DNA from: Odontocerum albicorne
Taxonomy: Eukaryota > Arthropoda > Insecta > Trichoptera > Odontoceridae
Length of the DNA stretch: 64,000 nucleotides
Reading direction: 5' to 3'
Assembly (NCBI GenBank): GCA_949825065.1
Contig: OX463842.1
Span: 49,331,011 to 49,395,010, forward strand
The position numbers and the translations under genes were made by a program. This document shows positions 33,020-43,717 of the stretch, piece by piece. The notes under the pieces were generated by a model. It did no database searches and was not told where the DNA came from. It saw only the letters and a program-made list of their open reading frames with translations. The first letter of the stretch is position 1. Each line of letters begins with the position of its first letter.

Positions 33020-33120
33020 GTCAATAATAATGGGTTCGAATCCCGAGTAATACCGCTTTTAAAAAAAGCCTAAACAGATTTATATAAATGGTCGTTTCAT
33101 TACAATTGTAATCCAATATT
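33020..33120 (+). mobile_element. S2-type SINE segment with consensus B box
   Basis: AATGGGTTCGAATCCCGAG holds a B-box consensus, followed by TAATACCGC, a TTAAAAAAAGCCTAAACAG stretch and TATATAAATGGTCGTTTCATT. Other plus-strand copies are near 47,985, 56,955, 58,225 and 63,870; inverted copies are at 42,230 and 53,065. Confidence 0.6.
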
Positions 33121-34796
33121 TGCTTTGATCGTTCTTGACAAAGCTCTTCAGATAACCTTACACTTATTTTTCATCGTGATAAATAATATGAAACATCGTT
33201 TGGAATCTGCTGAAAATAATTTTTAAAACTGGTTTCTATTATTTTGTTTCACGCAATGAGTATTTTATTCATAAATAATGGTTTTTGTTAAAGAACGTAC
33301 TATAATGCCAAAAAACAAAAATAATGCTACTGTCATTTACATTAAATCCTTCATTTTAAGATGGTTATTGAGTGAAACTTTTTTCAGTTTTCTACTTTTA
33401 ATGCTAAGTTTAAATTCAAAAGGCAATATATAATACTTTAAATAAAAATCTTGAGAACTTTTATTATTCTTTATTTATCATGCTCTCACACCATTTAAAT
33501 GAAGGCAATCATTTATTTACCCACGTTGCTATGGAAATAACCAATATTGCAATGAAACTTTCATTACCTCCTCGATTTTGATATTGAACTCATCTCCTCA
33601 TATTGTATGTACTCCTGGTATCTCAGTTTAGAAAAAGAAGTAAAAAACATCAGTTTCTTCTAAAACTGAGTTTTTCGCTACGTTTTTACATTTTACATTT
33701 GACATTTTACACTTACGAATATTTCATGGTAATGTGGTGTAAGTACCAACAATCGCAAAAAAAAATCAAAACAAAAGATTTTAACTCCTTCATATTTTTA
33801 GTTGCATTTTTTGGTAAAAATTTTTTTTTTAATTTTTCAAATCACCTACTCTGTGTTTTTCTAACCTTTTTCTTCATGAACTCTTTTTTTAAATATTATT
33901 AATGATTTTTCACTTCTCAAGAAATCGATTTTTGTATTTAATTAGAATTTACTATATATAATATTACTATTTTGTGATGACACTGTTTCATGAAACATCA
34001 TTAGGCAAGTTATTTGTGCATAAAACAAAAAATATCGACAATGGCACCAAACAATGTCACTTTGACGTTTCATGCCTATTGAGGACAATATGAAATATTG
34101 TATCCCGAAGTGTTTCCACTATTGTCTAAATATTATTAATTTTTTCAGCGATATTAAAAATACACGATATTATTTAAAAAAAAAAACAAAATTATAGCTT
34201 AATCTTTGCTCACACTCTGATAATATTTATTTATGATTTGAAAGGAAACTTCTGTTAATGTTATCAAGGTACCAATAATACATCCTGAATTCTAGCAAAT
34301 GTATTTTTGAAACCACCTGTCACAAATCGAGCGATTAAATATTGTTTCATATACAGACGTGGTTTATCTCGAGTAAAATATAATGAAGGGATATCGAAAG
34401 AAAGATCAGAAATAGGTAATTTCTTTCGAGTTGTGGATTTGAGACCCTAAATAGATAAGGCGTGTGGGGTTAATGTGAAACCTGGTTCATCTTATAAATA
34501 TTATTTACTTAGGAAGACTCAGGTAGTAAATAAACATGGATCGAAATGATTGGTTATACTTCACAACACCAAATTTGCAGGATAAGTACTAGTTGGCAGG
34601 TCTAGATTGGCACATAACAGTGATATATAGAGCAACATATCATCAATTCCAATATGAATGATCGTGATCGTCGGAGATGGTCAAGTGAACTGTTTTCAAG
34701 TTTTTACTTTTCGTGCATGTTTTCATTTCAAAAGGATATGTTCTATCGAATGAACCGTTGAAGCATTAAATAATCCTGTTTATTAACACAATTGAA

Positions 34797-34895
34797 CTGA
34801 AAACATCTTTTGAAAAAACCTGGGCTCCAGCAGGAATCGATCTCGCAAATTCCAAATTGGATGATATGCACCTCATCAACTTGATTGATTTTTAT
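34797..34895 (-). mobile_element. Minus-strand SINE fragment in unit 2
   Basis: The minus strand has AATCAAGTTGATGAGGTGCA, GCGAGATCGATTCCTGC and GAGCCCAGGTTTTTTC. Head and linker only. Confidence 0.55.
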
Positions 34896-35044
34896 CGAGT
34901 TTTTGTTTATTTACCCGCGTTGCTATGGAGAATATCGCTTTCGTTTAGAACATTTTCTTATCTTCTCGATTTTCATATAATACTGTTAGTGAATTTCACT
35001 TAAAATTATATAATTTTACATAAAATTTAGCCATTTTTCATAAA

Positions 35045-37168
35045 ATTGATTAGATTATTGGATATTTGGTTGTTCCTCAAGCTGTGTAGGATAATCCATA
35101 ATATTTCTAGATTGGTATAAGTCGACCGATGTATATTTTCGTTTCGTCATTATAATGTTTTTATTTTGCTAGTACAAGTACATTAGTCATAGTATCGTTG
35201 TATAATATTAAGTGAATTAATGATCTTTCTTTTAATTATCATTAATTTTTCGTTCAATTGATTTATCCGCCTTAAAGTGTTAGATATACAGATGAAAAAT
35301 GCAGTATTAGAAATTATTTGAAAGTAATACGTTTTGGGAAGCTTTTAAACTTTTATAGCTATACCTGAACACTACACACATTCAATGCATTCCGCAGAAT
35401 GTGTTACAATGACAAATCGGAATATCTAAAAAAAATGGTTTCTATTATTTTGATTCACGCAAACAATGAGTATTATATTCACAAATGATACTTTTTGTTA
35501 AAAGACGTCCCTAAAATGAGAAAAGAAAAACAAAAATAATGCAACTGTTATTTATGTCAAATCCTTCATTTCATAAGTTTATTAAGATGGTTATTGAATA
35601 AAACCATTTTTCAGTTTTCTTTTTATAATGCTAAGTTTAATTTGAAAAGGCAATATACAATACTTTAAAAAAAATATCTTAATAACTTTTATTATTAATT
35701 TTTTTTCATGCTCACACTCCATTTAAATGAAGTCATTCATTTATTTATCCGCGTTGCTATGGAAATAACCACTATTGAAATGAAAACTTAATTACCTCCT
35801 CGATTTTGATATTGAACTCATCTCCTCACATTTTATATACTCCTGGTATCTCAGTTTGGAAAAAGAAGTAGAAAACCTCAGTTTCTTCTAAAACTGAGTT
35901 TTTCGCTTACGTTTTACATTTGACATTTTACACTTACGAATATTTCATGGTAATGTGGTTTCAAACGCAAAAAAAAATCAAAACAAAGGATTTTAACTCC
36001 TTCATATTTTTAGTGGCATTTTTCGTTATATTTTTTCTTGTTCTAATTTTTCAAATCATCTTCTATCTGTTTTTCTAACGTTTTTGCGTTTTTAAATTAT
36101 TATGAATGACTTTTTAAATATAAATATATTGATTTTTTTAAATCTTTATTTAGAATTTACCATATAATCTTACTATCTTATTATGACACTTTTTCATCAC
36201 AGATTATTAGGCAAGTAATCTGTGCATATTTCTTTATATTTTGAAAGAAAATTTCTTCTGTTAATGTTATCAAGTTACCAATAATACATCCTGAATTCTT
36301 ACAAATGTATCTTTGAAACCACCTGTCACAAAAAGAGCGATTGAATATTGTTTCATGTACAGATGTGGTTTATCTGGAATAAAATACAATATAGTGACAT
36401 TGAAAGTAAGATCAGTAATAGGTCATTTCTTTCGAGTTGTGGATTTGAGACCCTTAAAAGATAAAGTGTGTGGGGTTAATGTGGAACCTGGTTTATCTTA
36501 TAAACAATATTTACTTAGGAAGACTCAGGTAGTAAGTAAACATGGATCGAAATGATTGGTTGTGCTTCACAACACGAAGTCTGCAGGATAAATACGAGTT
36601 GGCAGGTCGAGAGTGGCACATAACAGTGATATCTAGAGCAACATATTGACAATTCCAATATGAATGATCGTGATCGTCGAAGATGGTCAAGTAGATCTGT
36701 TTTCAAGTTTTAACTTTTCAATTATGCGTCCAAGATTACAATCGTCGGAGGCGATCAAGTGAACTCTTTTCAAGTTTTTAATTTTCGTGCATGTTTTCAT
36801 TTCAAAAGGATATGTTCTATCGAATTAACCGTTAAAGCATTAAATAATTCTGTTTTTTTAACGCAATTGAACTGAAAACATCTTTTGAAAAAACCTGGGC
36901 TCCAGCAGGAATTGATCTCGCAAATTCCAAATTGGATGATATGCGTATCATCAACTTGATTGATTTATATTGAGTTTTTGTTTATTTACGCGTTGCTATT
37001 GAGAATATTACTTTCCCTTAGAATTTTTTCTTACCTTCTCAATTTTCATATACTCCTCCTAGTGATTTTTTACATTTCACTTAAAATGACATTATTTTAC
37101 ATAAAATTTAGTAAATTTTTGTAAAATAAAAAAAATATTCCTTTTACGAAAACATATAAGGCCATATG
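35045..37168. repeat. Array unit 3
   Basis: Zeta 35,045-35,430 (without eta, S2 and theta), alpha 35,560-35,680, A core 35,753, stem-loop about 35,877, delta 36,230-36,810, SINE (minus) 36,850-36,965, B core 36,992, epsilon from about 37,130 up to the hAT insertion. In delta the GATCGTCGGAGATGG-type segment is duplicated (36,664 and 36,735). An 80-codon frame at 36,313-36,555 covers the delta core. Confidence 0.85.
36850..36965 (-). mobile_element. Minus-strand SINE fragment in unit 3
   Basis: Same head and linker as at 34,797. The linker part of the two copies is nearly identical, so they were copied with the unit, not inserted independently. Confidence 0.55.
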
Positions 37169-37176
37169 TGCTAGAT

Positions 37177-38041
37177 CAGTGGTCCCCAACCTTTTTGTCG
37201 CCACGGACCGGTCAACGTTTCATAATTTTACCACGGCCCACTGGGGGGGGGGAGGGGGGGACACATTGAATGTAGTTTTTTTTTAAATTTAATAACAATG
37301 TATTTGTACAATATATACTAATAAAATTTACAACTGTGGTACATAAGTTATAGTGACAAATAATAGTAGAGAAAACACAAGGTTTGTGGGAAAAATGAAG
37401 AAAAAATATATAATAACAATGAAGGATTATTAAGTTTCAGATATTTGTTTAATTTTCTTTTGGATTCATGGGTATTTTCAATATTTTTAAGGTTCAACGG
37501 AAGGTTGAAAGTATTTTTTTCCAAGATAGAGAAAATAATTTTGAGAATGCTTAAGGTTTAATATCGGGATTTTAATGTTATTCTGATATCTTGCAGATAT
37601 ATTAACTTGAAAGTTATTTATCTATTTTCTTTAAAAGTTTTGATGTTGAAGTTTTATGTGTTTTGATTTAATATTTTTAATTGAATCATGTTTAAACATG
37701 CCTTCAAAATAAAATACAGTTACCCCTTAAAATGAATAAAAATAGATTTAATATTTTAACTTAATGCTAAATCAATGACAACCCTGAGCTTGCTTCATTG
37801 AAACGAGATGGTTCCATCTGGGGGTAATACGAGTAGGAGATTGTGACACCCGAAGTGTCTTGCTTATGTCCAGTTTATTTCTTTGTTTTGTTTTGGTTGC
37901 TGTCACTGCAGAAAACCCCGCTTCACATAGATAGGATGTCGGAAATGGCAATAGGGATTTTTAAGCAGGCCCTTGCGCGGCCTAGTACAATTTGGTCCAC
38001 GACCCGGTACCAGGCCGCGGCCCGGGGGTTGGGGACCACTG
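37177..38041 (-). mobile_element. hAT element, non-autonomous, 8-bp TSD
   Basis: Perfect 8-bp duplication TGCTAGAT at 37,169-37,176 and 38,042-38,049. The ends read CAGTGGTCCCCAACC and its inverted GGTTGGGGACCACTG, as in Charlie-type hAT elements. The longer termini continue with imperfect CGG-rich repeats (GCCACGGACCGG, ACCCGGTACC). The minus strand at about 37,945-37,765 encodes a C-terminal dimerisation remnant (YLCEAGFSAVTATKTKQRN, then MKQAQ). At 865 bp it lacks the catalytic core. The empty site is seen at about 30,795. Confidence 0.92.
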
Positions 38042-40098
38042 TGCTAGATGGTACAACCATGGGACGAATGGTTACTAGGTTTTACAAAAAAACAGATTAG
38101 GTCATAGGTGTTAACATAGATGGTACGACCACGTGACAAATGAAATGGCCCGTCTTCGAACGCAGAATCGAGTCCATCATTTTCATAACTTAATTATTTA
38201 GCAATCTACGAAAAGCTCCAGCTTATCCCCTAAAATAAAAAGTACTCCTGGATCTGAGTTCGATAAAAATAAAAAACTTCGGTTTCTATTTAACAATATA
38301 TATTACAAATTTAAGGTGTCGAAAATGCTCACTTTCGTCTACTTGACATTCCGTTTTGAAGGCTTGTAATCATACAAAATAATATACGTAACGTAAAAGG
38401 AAACGCAGTATCTTATAGAGCAGAAAATTTTCTTTCGAATGACGTATAACTCATACCATTTTGCTTTACTTTTGGTGGTCATTTTTAAATTGGAAAAAAA
38501 CGGACACAACTTATGTTATCACCTAATACAATATACAGAACAAATTGCCTCAAATCATTGATCATGCTTGTATTGTTAACAAATTTACTTCGTTTTTTTT
38601 TTCTCATTTTTTAAGATATGAATTTATTTTTCTGTGCTGCTACGGAAACTATCAATCTCGTCAAGAACATTTCCATACATCTTTGATTAATCAATTGACT
38701 TTTCCACTCATCACCTACATACCATGTACTCCTGGTATCTCAGTTTGGAAAAAGAAGCGAAAACCCCAGTTTCTTCTAAAACTGAGTTTTTCGCCTCTTT
38801 TTTTTCATTTTACATGTGACATTTTAAACTTGCGAATACTGTATTGTAATGTGGTTGTAAGCACCAATAAACGCAAAACAATAATAAAAAAAAAACAGTT
38901 TCTTTTCAGTCTAAGACAATTATTGGTTCTTCTTTATATGTTCTAGTGGCATTTATTGATGTAGTTTTTTTCTTTTAACTTTTATATTCATCTTCTTTCA
39001 ATTTTCTAGCATATTGATCAATCAAGGTCGGTTTATTTTTTTTCGAAATATAAAAATAATACTACTTTGAGAAAACTTATTTTTTTAAATTTAAATTTTC
39101 GTTATAACCCAAGTATTTCATGGATATCTCTCTCTCTCTCTCTTTGAATAATGGCCGTGAACTCCTATATATGAAGGAGTATACGCCAGTGTCCAGTGAT
39201 GTCAGCTTCATAGTATCTAGGTAGTTCTATTCATATGGGCGACACGGCACATCAAGCAACTCAGCCCAGGACTACTGTTATCTAGTGAGATACTATGGAG
39301 TTAAACTATTTTACAACTAAACTACATAGTTTACAACTAAATGAATATTTACAGTAAGATGATAGTTAAATGTATGTGAGCGAGCGAATGATTTAAATTT
39401 AATTTTCTATCGATATTTATCATATATGTATATTATACATATATTTTATTACAGGTTAATTTTGTTTTTGTTAATAAAATGAGTGATGCTATTCAATATG
39501 GAAATTTTATTGAGGCTCAACAGGTGGGAAGATTTGCGGGGAGTAATATTTTTGTTTGTTTTTTAAAGGTCAAAGGGAAAGTATTCAGAGAACAGGAGAC
39601 TATCAGTGTTTTATCATAAATCAGAAGGCCATTGTCTTGTCTATTTAATTAAAAATATTGTCTATGTCACCAGAAACTGTCACTTTGACGTTATTCGATT
39701 ATATTGTTATAATGGACTCCCTTTTATTTAAATGTTATCAAATTGATAATAACTCATCCAGATTTCTTGCAAATGTGTTTTTGGAACCACCTTTATTTGT
39801 CACTAATCAAGTGATGAAATATTGTTTTATGTACAGACGTGGATTATCAGCCCTCGAAGACAATATAGTGATCACGAAAAAATATAAGTTACAAGTGATG
39901 GATAGCTTGTTCGGAGTTTCGGTCCGATGGTAGGACACCTTACTCCTTCATCGGATAAGTTCTGACTGTTAAGATATTTATTGGAAATTTTTGGATCTTT
40001 TTGGGAATCGGGAAAGGATAGGTTTGTGGTAATTGTTTTGATTTTATGAATGATTATGAGAAATTATAAACGATTAAATACATATATAAATATGATGA
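38042..40098. repeat. Array unit 4, left part, with a unique insertion
   Basis: Epsilon resumes at 38,042. A core at 38,636 (GCTGCTACGGAAAC), CTCCTGGTATCTCAGTTTGG at 38,726, stem-loop at about 38,768. A (CT)n microsatellite lies at 39,126-39,145. Bases 39,146-39,600 are not found in sister units. The delta-side sequence then resumes (CTATGTCACCAGAAACTGTC at 39,662), with a 91-codon frame (39,658-39,933) that aligns with the open frame of unit 3 over CFMYRRGLS. Confidence 0.75.
39453..39620 (+). other. Exon-like segment with splice-acceptor and start context
   Basis: CATATATTTTATTACAG|GTTAA is a textbook pyrimidine-rich acceptor ending at 39,453. An ATG in good context (AATAAAATGAGTG) follows at 39,479. 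The frame continues for 47 codons to TAA at 39,620 (MSDAIQYGNFIEAQQVGRF start) and contains a donor-like CAACAG|GTGGGA at 39,529-39,532. It lies in the part of unit 4 that sister units lack. I do not recognise the peptide. It could be a first coding exon or chance. Confidence 0.25.
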
Positions 40099-40100
40099 TA

Positions 40101-41388
40101 TTAGGTCCTTACATATGAAATTGGCGTTTTGCCGTACTGGCAACTTTGATCTCAAATATCTTCTCTTTGGTTAGGAATTCCAAATTCAAATTTATACAGC
40201 TATTTACTCAAGTATTTGTGTTTCGAAAATTATAATTCATTTGTTTTTTCCTCAATTGTTTTTTTTTCTTTGCGTCACTCAGTTTACAAAATGGAAAACT
40301 TGAAATATCGCGTTATTTACGAGTACGAGTTCCACCGTGGCACCAGTGCTGCAGAAACGGCTCGAAGGATTAATGATGTGTATGGCGACGGTGCCGCAAA
40401 AGAAAACACAGTGCGTTTTTGATTCCAATGTTTTCGTTCTGGAAATTTCGACCTGCTGAACAAGCCCCGTGGACGGCCGGAGACCAAAGTTGATAATGAA
40501 GAATTGAAGGCTATTGTGGAAGCGGATCCATCGCAAACCACGTCCGAGTTAGCTGCAGGCTGCGGTGTAAGTGATAAAACTGTTTTAATCCACTTGAAGC
40601 AAATTAGGAAGGTGAAAAAGCTTGAAAGGTGGGTACCTCACGAATTGAGTGAAACAAATCAACAAACGCGCGTTGACTGCTGCGTTGCATTACTCAACCG
40701 GCACAATAATGAAGGGATTTTGAATCGAATCATTACCTGTGATGAAAAGTGGATCCTGTATGATAATCGGAAGCGCTCATCGCAATGGCTGAACCCTGCC
40801 GAACCAGCCAAACCATGCCCCAAGCGAAAATTGACTCCAAAAAAGTTACTTGTGAGCGTTTGGTGGACTAGTGCTGGTGTCGTTCACTACAGCTTTCTTA
40901 AATCTGGCCAGACGATTACGGCAGATGTCTATTGTCAGCAACTGCAAACCATGATGGAAAAGCTAGCTGCTAAACAACCGAGGCTGGTTAATCGCTCTAG
41001 GCCACTGCTGCTTCATGATAACGCTAGACCACACACTGCACAACAGACGGCTACCAAATTAGAAGAGCTTCAATTGGAATGTCTAAGACATCCACCGTAC
41101 TCTCCGGACCTTGCCCCAACAGATTACTATTTTTTTCGAAATTTGGATAACTTCTTGCAAGGGAAAAAATTCAACTCCGATGGGGCAGTCCAAACCGACT
41201 TCAAAGATTTTATTGATTCCCGTCCGAATGGTTTTTTTAGTAAAGGGATCGATGAACTACCTATGAGATGGCAAAAGTGCATAGATAGCAATGGTACATA
41301 CTTTGATTAAATAAATATTTTATATTAAAAAAAAATCAACTTTATGTTCCTCCCAAACAAAACGCCAATTTCATATGTAAGGACCTAA
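40101..41388 (+). mobile_element. Nearly intact mariner (cecropia-type), perfect 31-bp TIRs
   Basis: 1,288 bp, the size of a complete mariner. Exact inverted termini of 31 bp (40,101-40,131 and 41,358-41,388) start TTAGGTCCTTACATATGAAA, flanked by TA duplications (40,099-40,100 and 41,389-41,390). It carries one transposase frame interrupted by a single stop. Perfect termini mean it could probably still be moved by a related transposase supplied in trans (inference). It sits inside array unit 4. Confidence 0.95.
40291..41310 (+). pseudogene. mariner transposase, one nonsense codon
   Basis: 339 codons from ATG at 40,291 (MENLKYRVIYEYEF) to TAA at 41,308-41,310. The N-terminal paired-type helix-turn-helix region has AAETARRINDVYG and GRPETKVDN; then come GCGVSDKTVLIHLKQI and the linker WVPHELSE. 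Catalytic residues are Asp in ITCDEKWILYD, Asp in LLHDNARPHTAQQ and Asp in YSPDLAPTDYYFF, with 34 residues between the last two (D34D). The sole break is TGA at 40,420-40,422 (codon 44), where related transposases have Trp in a WF-type motif. The gene resembles the cecropia subfamily to which human SETMAR's transposase belongs. Read-through or trans supply would be needed for activity. Confidence 0.93.
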
Positions 41389-41742
41389 TATATACATAAT
41401 ATTAAATACAACTATACATAAATTTGTGTCGTCACACACTGTTTTATATTGAATGGGTGAAAAAAAATAATGATGGTGAATAAATTATAAGAATGAATAT
41501 AGTATATGTAGATAAGTAAATGAGTGGGGAAACGCGTGTGACTTTTATAAATATATTAAGGTGTAGAAAATGTTTATTGAAGGTGAGAAATGCGGTTGCC
41601 TATGGGGGTAAACTGTCTGCCGGAAGAATTATTGATGATGGGGTGTTCAGAGTGACAATCGGGGGGTCATTTGGGGGGATGATTAGAGTAAAAGAGGGGG
41701 GGGGGTCGGGGGGATGTTTCGCAATATTGATTTCGGACGAGT

Positions 41743-42039
41743 GTGTCTGTAACTGGTGTTCATTTCTTTCGAGCTGCGCATTTGAGACGCTCAAGAGGTG
41801 AAATGTGCGATGTAACGGGGAAACGGGTTTATCAAATACACAACATTTACATAGAAGGACTCCCGGAGCAAGGAAATCTGGACAGAGATGAATGTATTGC
41901 TTTCCCCAACACAAAGTCCGCAGGACGACGATTACGAATTTGCAGGCCAAGATTGGCGCAGAAAAATTACGTCTCCAGCGACATATCGATACTTCAAATA
42001 GGAGGTTGGCCATCAACTACGTATTATCGCGATGGTTGA
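41743..42039 (+). other. Open delta module, 98 codons, unrecognised
   Basis: In this unit the delta module stays open from 41,743 to 42,039 (HFFRAAHLRRSRGEM, IYIEGLPEQGN, RICRPRLAQKN). The unit-3 frame (36,313-36,555) aligns in phase over HFFRVVDLRPLKDK, but units 1 and 5 carry stops. The start codon in the forced translation is not ATG. No family is recognised. It may be an ancestral exon fragment carried by the satellite, or a GC-biased copy that happens to be open. Confidence 0.25.
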
Positions 42040-42189
42040 AGACAAACAAGTGAATCATTTTTCAAGTTTCAACTTTTCATTCATGCTTTTATTTCAAAAG
42101 GATATTAACTGCAGCAATAACCCTTGAAATATAAATCAATCCTGATTTTCTACTACGCTTATGTATAAATATTCTATTCAATTCATGAG

Positions 42190-42510
42190 AAATTTTATAC
42201 GGCACAGTTTAATGACAAAAAATACCTCAACGGCGCACTCGGTACTCGGGAATTGAGCCCAGTATTACTACACAAACCACGTCGGGCTGTCATAGCAGCG
42301 CCCGGATGGAATCATGTTAACATCTTGTGTATAGCACAAATTAATGAAATTACAGTCATGTGACAATCTCATCGAACCAATCAGACACGTATAAGCAATA
42401 TGAAACTGAAAACATATTTACAATAAAAACTAGATTCCCACTGGGAATCGAACCAACATTCTCCGAGCTGGAAGACAAACTTCTTATCAAATAGTTCGCG
42501 AAGATTGTTT
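42190..42510 (-). mobile_element. Two minus-strand SINE segments in unit 4
   Basis: S2-type head at 42,215-42,305 (minus: GGGCTCAATTCCCGAGTACC). A 2,478-type SINE lies at 42,335-42,510 (minus: TTGATAAGAAGTTTGTC, GGTTCGATTCCCAG, GATTGGTTCGATGAGATTG). The same pair recurs at 53,030-53,345. Confidence 0.65.
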
Positions 42511-42755
42511 TCTATTTCAGTATTAATTTATTTACTCCCGTTGCTATAGGAAATATTACTTTCTTACCTTCTTTATAGAACATTTTCTTACCTCCTCGTC
42601 TTTCATGTACTCCGATTACTGAATTTTTACACTTCTCTCTAAATTTCGTAACTTTATATTTAAATTCGTAAATTTTTGTAAAATTTACAAAACTAAACGA
42701 AATATTTACACGGGAAATTAAATTAACTCAGTTTAACAAGAACATATTATCACTT

Positions 42756-43483
42756 TGTACCAGACAGGTACAAAGACTGTAGAAATTGAATAGATCGTTG
42801 GTCGCCGCGTAACGCTCGAAGAATCGACGTCGCGAATTCCGTTCCGAAGATTCAGCAGAAGAAGAAGAAGAAGAGCAGGGAGAGATTCCTCTCAGGCAGC
42901 TTGATGTAGGGTAGCGGGTCTCAAAGTAAAACACGGTAAAATCGGTATTTACTGAGAATGTATTTCAACGAGAAGTGGTGAGAAGTGAGAAGTCAAAATT
43001 TGGGTCCCTTCTATATTAATGGTCAGTCGGCCGTCAGCAGCGCCCATTGTCCGCGAAATACGACAACTTTCGGGGTCCGGGCCATGCTTACGCCGACTGA
43101 ATCCGGACCTACTCCGATCCCACCGCTTCGCAAGTCACACATTTCCAACGCGGTCGCGAGTACGATCGGAGTCAAACAGACATACATATTTACATACGAA
43201 TTCTACACATTATTACAATATAATATAGAATAACATGACAGTTATACATATACAGGTATGGAAACAGACAAATACAAGTTCACATCCACCCTATACATAT
43301 ACAGAAACTTAAACAGATTTACATACAGGAACATTTGAACAGACATTTACATACATAAACATGAACATATAGCATTATACAAGAGCAAAGAATAGCATAC
43401 AAGTTCAATGATACAGATCTACACACAGTGTCTTTTTCGTATCACATACACACACACACGGGTGGCGGCACACGTCCGATACA
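42756..43483 (-). mobile_element. LTR of a rearranged LTR retrotransposon (728 bp)
   Basis: On the minus strand it begins TGTATCGG at 43,483 and ends CTGTCTGGTACA at 42,756 (TG...CA). It is preceded by a polypurine tract (ATCGGGGGGAG, 43,496-43,484), as expected for a 3' LTR. Its terminal CTTTGTACC-AGACA-GGTACAAAG is itself palindromic. Just outside the LTR, 42,755-42,751 reads AAGTG, the same bases that follow the LTR end at 45,223, so this edge is not a standard integration junction. BEL/Pao or Ty3 affinity is undecided. Confidence 0.75.
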
Positions 43484-43717
43484 CTCCCCCCGATGTTACC
43501 TCCATATAGTATCATCTTTGGAGTAACATCTCATGGTCGGCAAGGACGTGTGTTGTCACATCGCAGAGGCCAATCTCCTCCCGGCGTGGTCTCCCGGTCT
43601 CGCCCTCGAAATCACGCGTCTCTCGGTAAGGGCGCCAGCCGCGATCGTCGCCTTGTCTCCGCCGTGCATGTGGTACGCCAATTTCCTGGCAGGTGTGCAG
43701 ATCTGTCTGTTCGTCCG

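Larger units (their letters stand above)
32440..35020. repeat. Array unit 2, the most complete module order
   Basis: Zeta 32,460-32,730, eta 32,840-32,950, S2 SINE (plus) 33,020-33,120, theta 33,125-33,300, alpha 33,350-33,440, A core 33,525, stem-loop about 33,650, delta 34,380-34,750, SINE (minus) 34,797-34,895, B core 34,919. Theta here (CCAATATTTGCTTTGATCG) is the uninterrupted counterpart of the site that received a LINE at 48.1 kb. Bases 34,145-34,205 are the empty counterpart of the piggyBac-like insertion at 45.8 kb. Confidence 0.85.
41391..42750. repeat. Array unit 4, right part
   Basis: Delta at 41,730-42,110, SINEs (minus) at 42,190-42,510, B core at 42,540, then sequence to the LTR-element junction at 42,750. 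Delta here is noticeably GC-richer than in other units and contains G8-type runs near 41,660-41,715. Confidence 0.75.

Noticed and set aside
37843..38100. 85-codon plus-strand frame in the hAT element
   Set aside because: Antisense to the hAT dimerisation remnant and runs across the element's end into flank.
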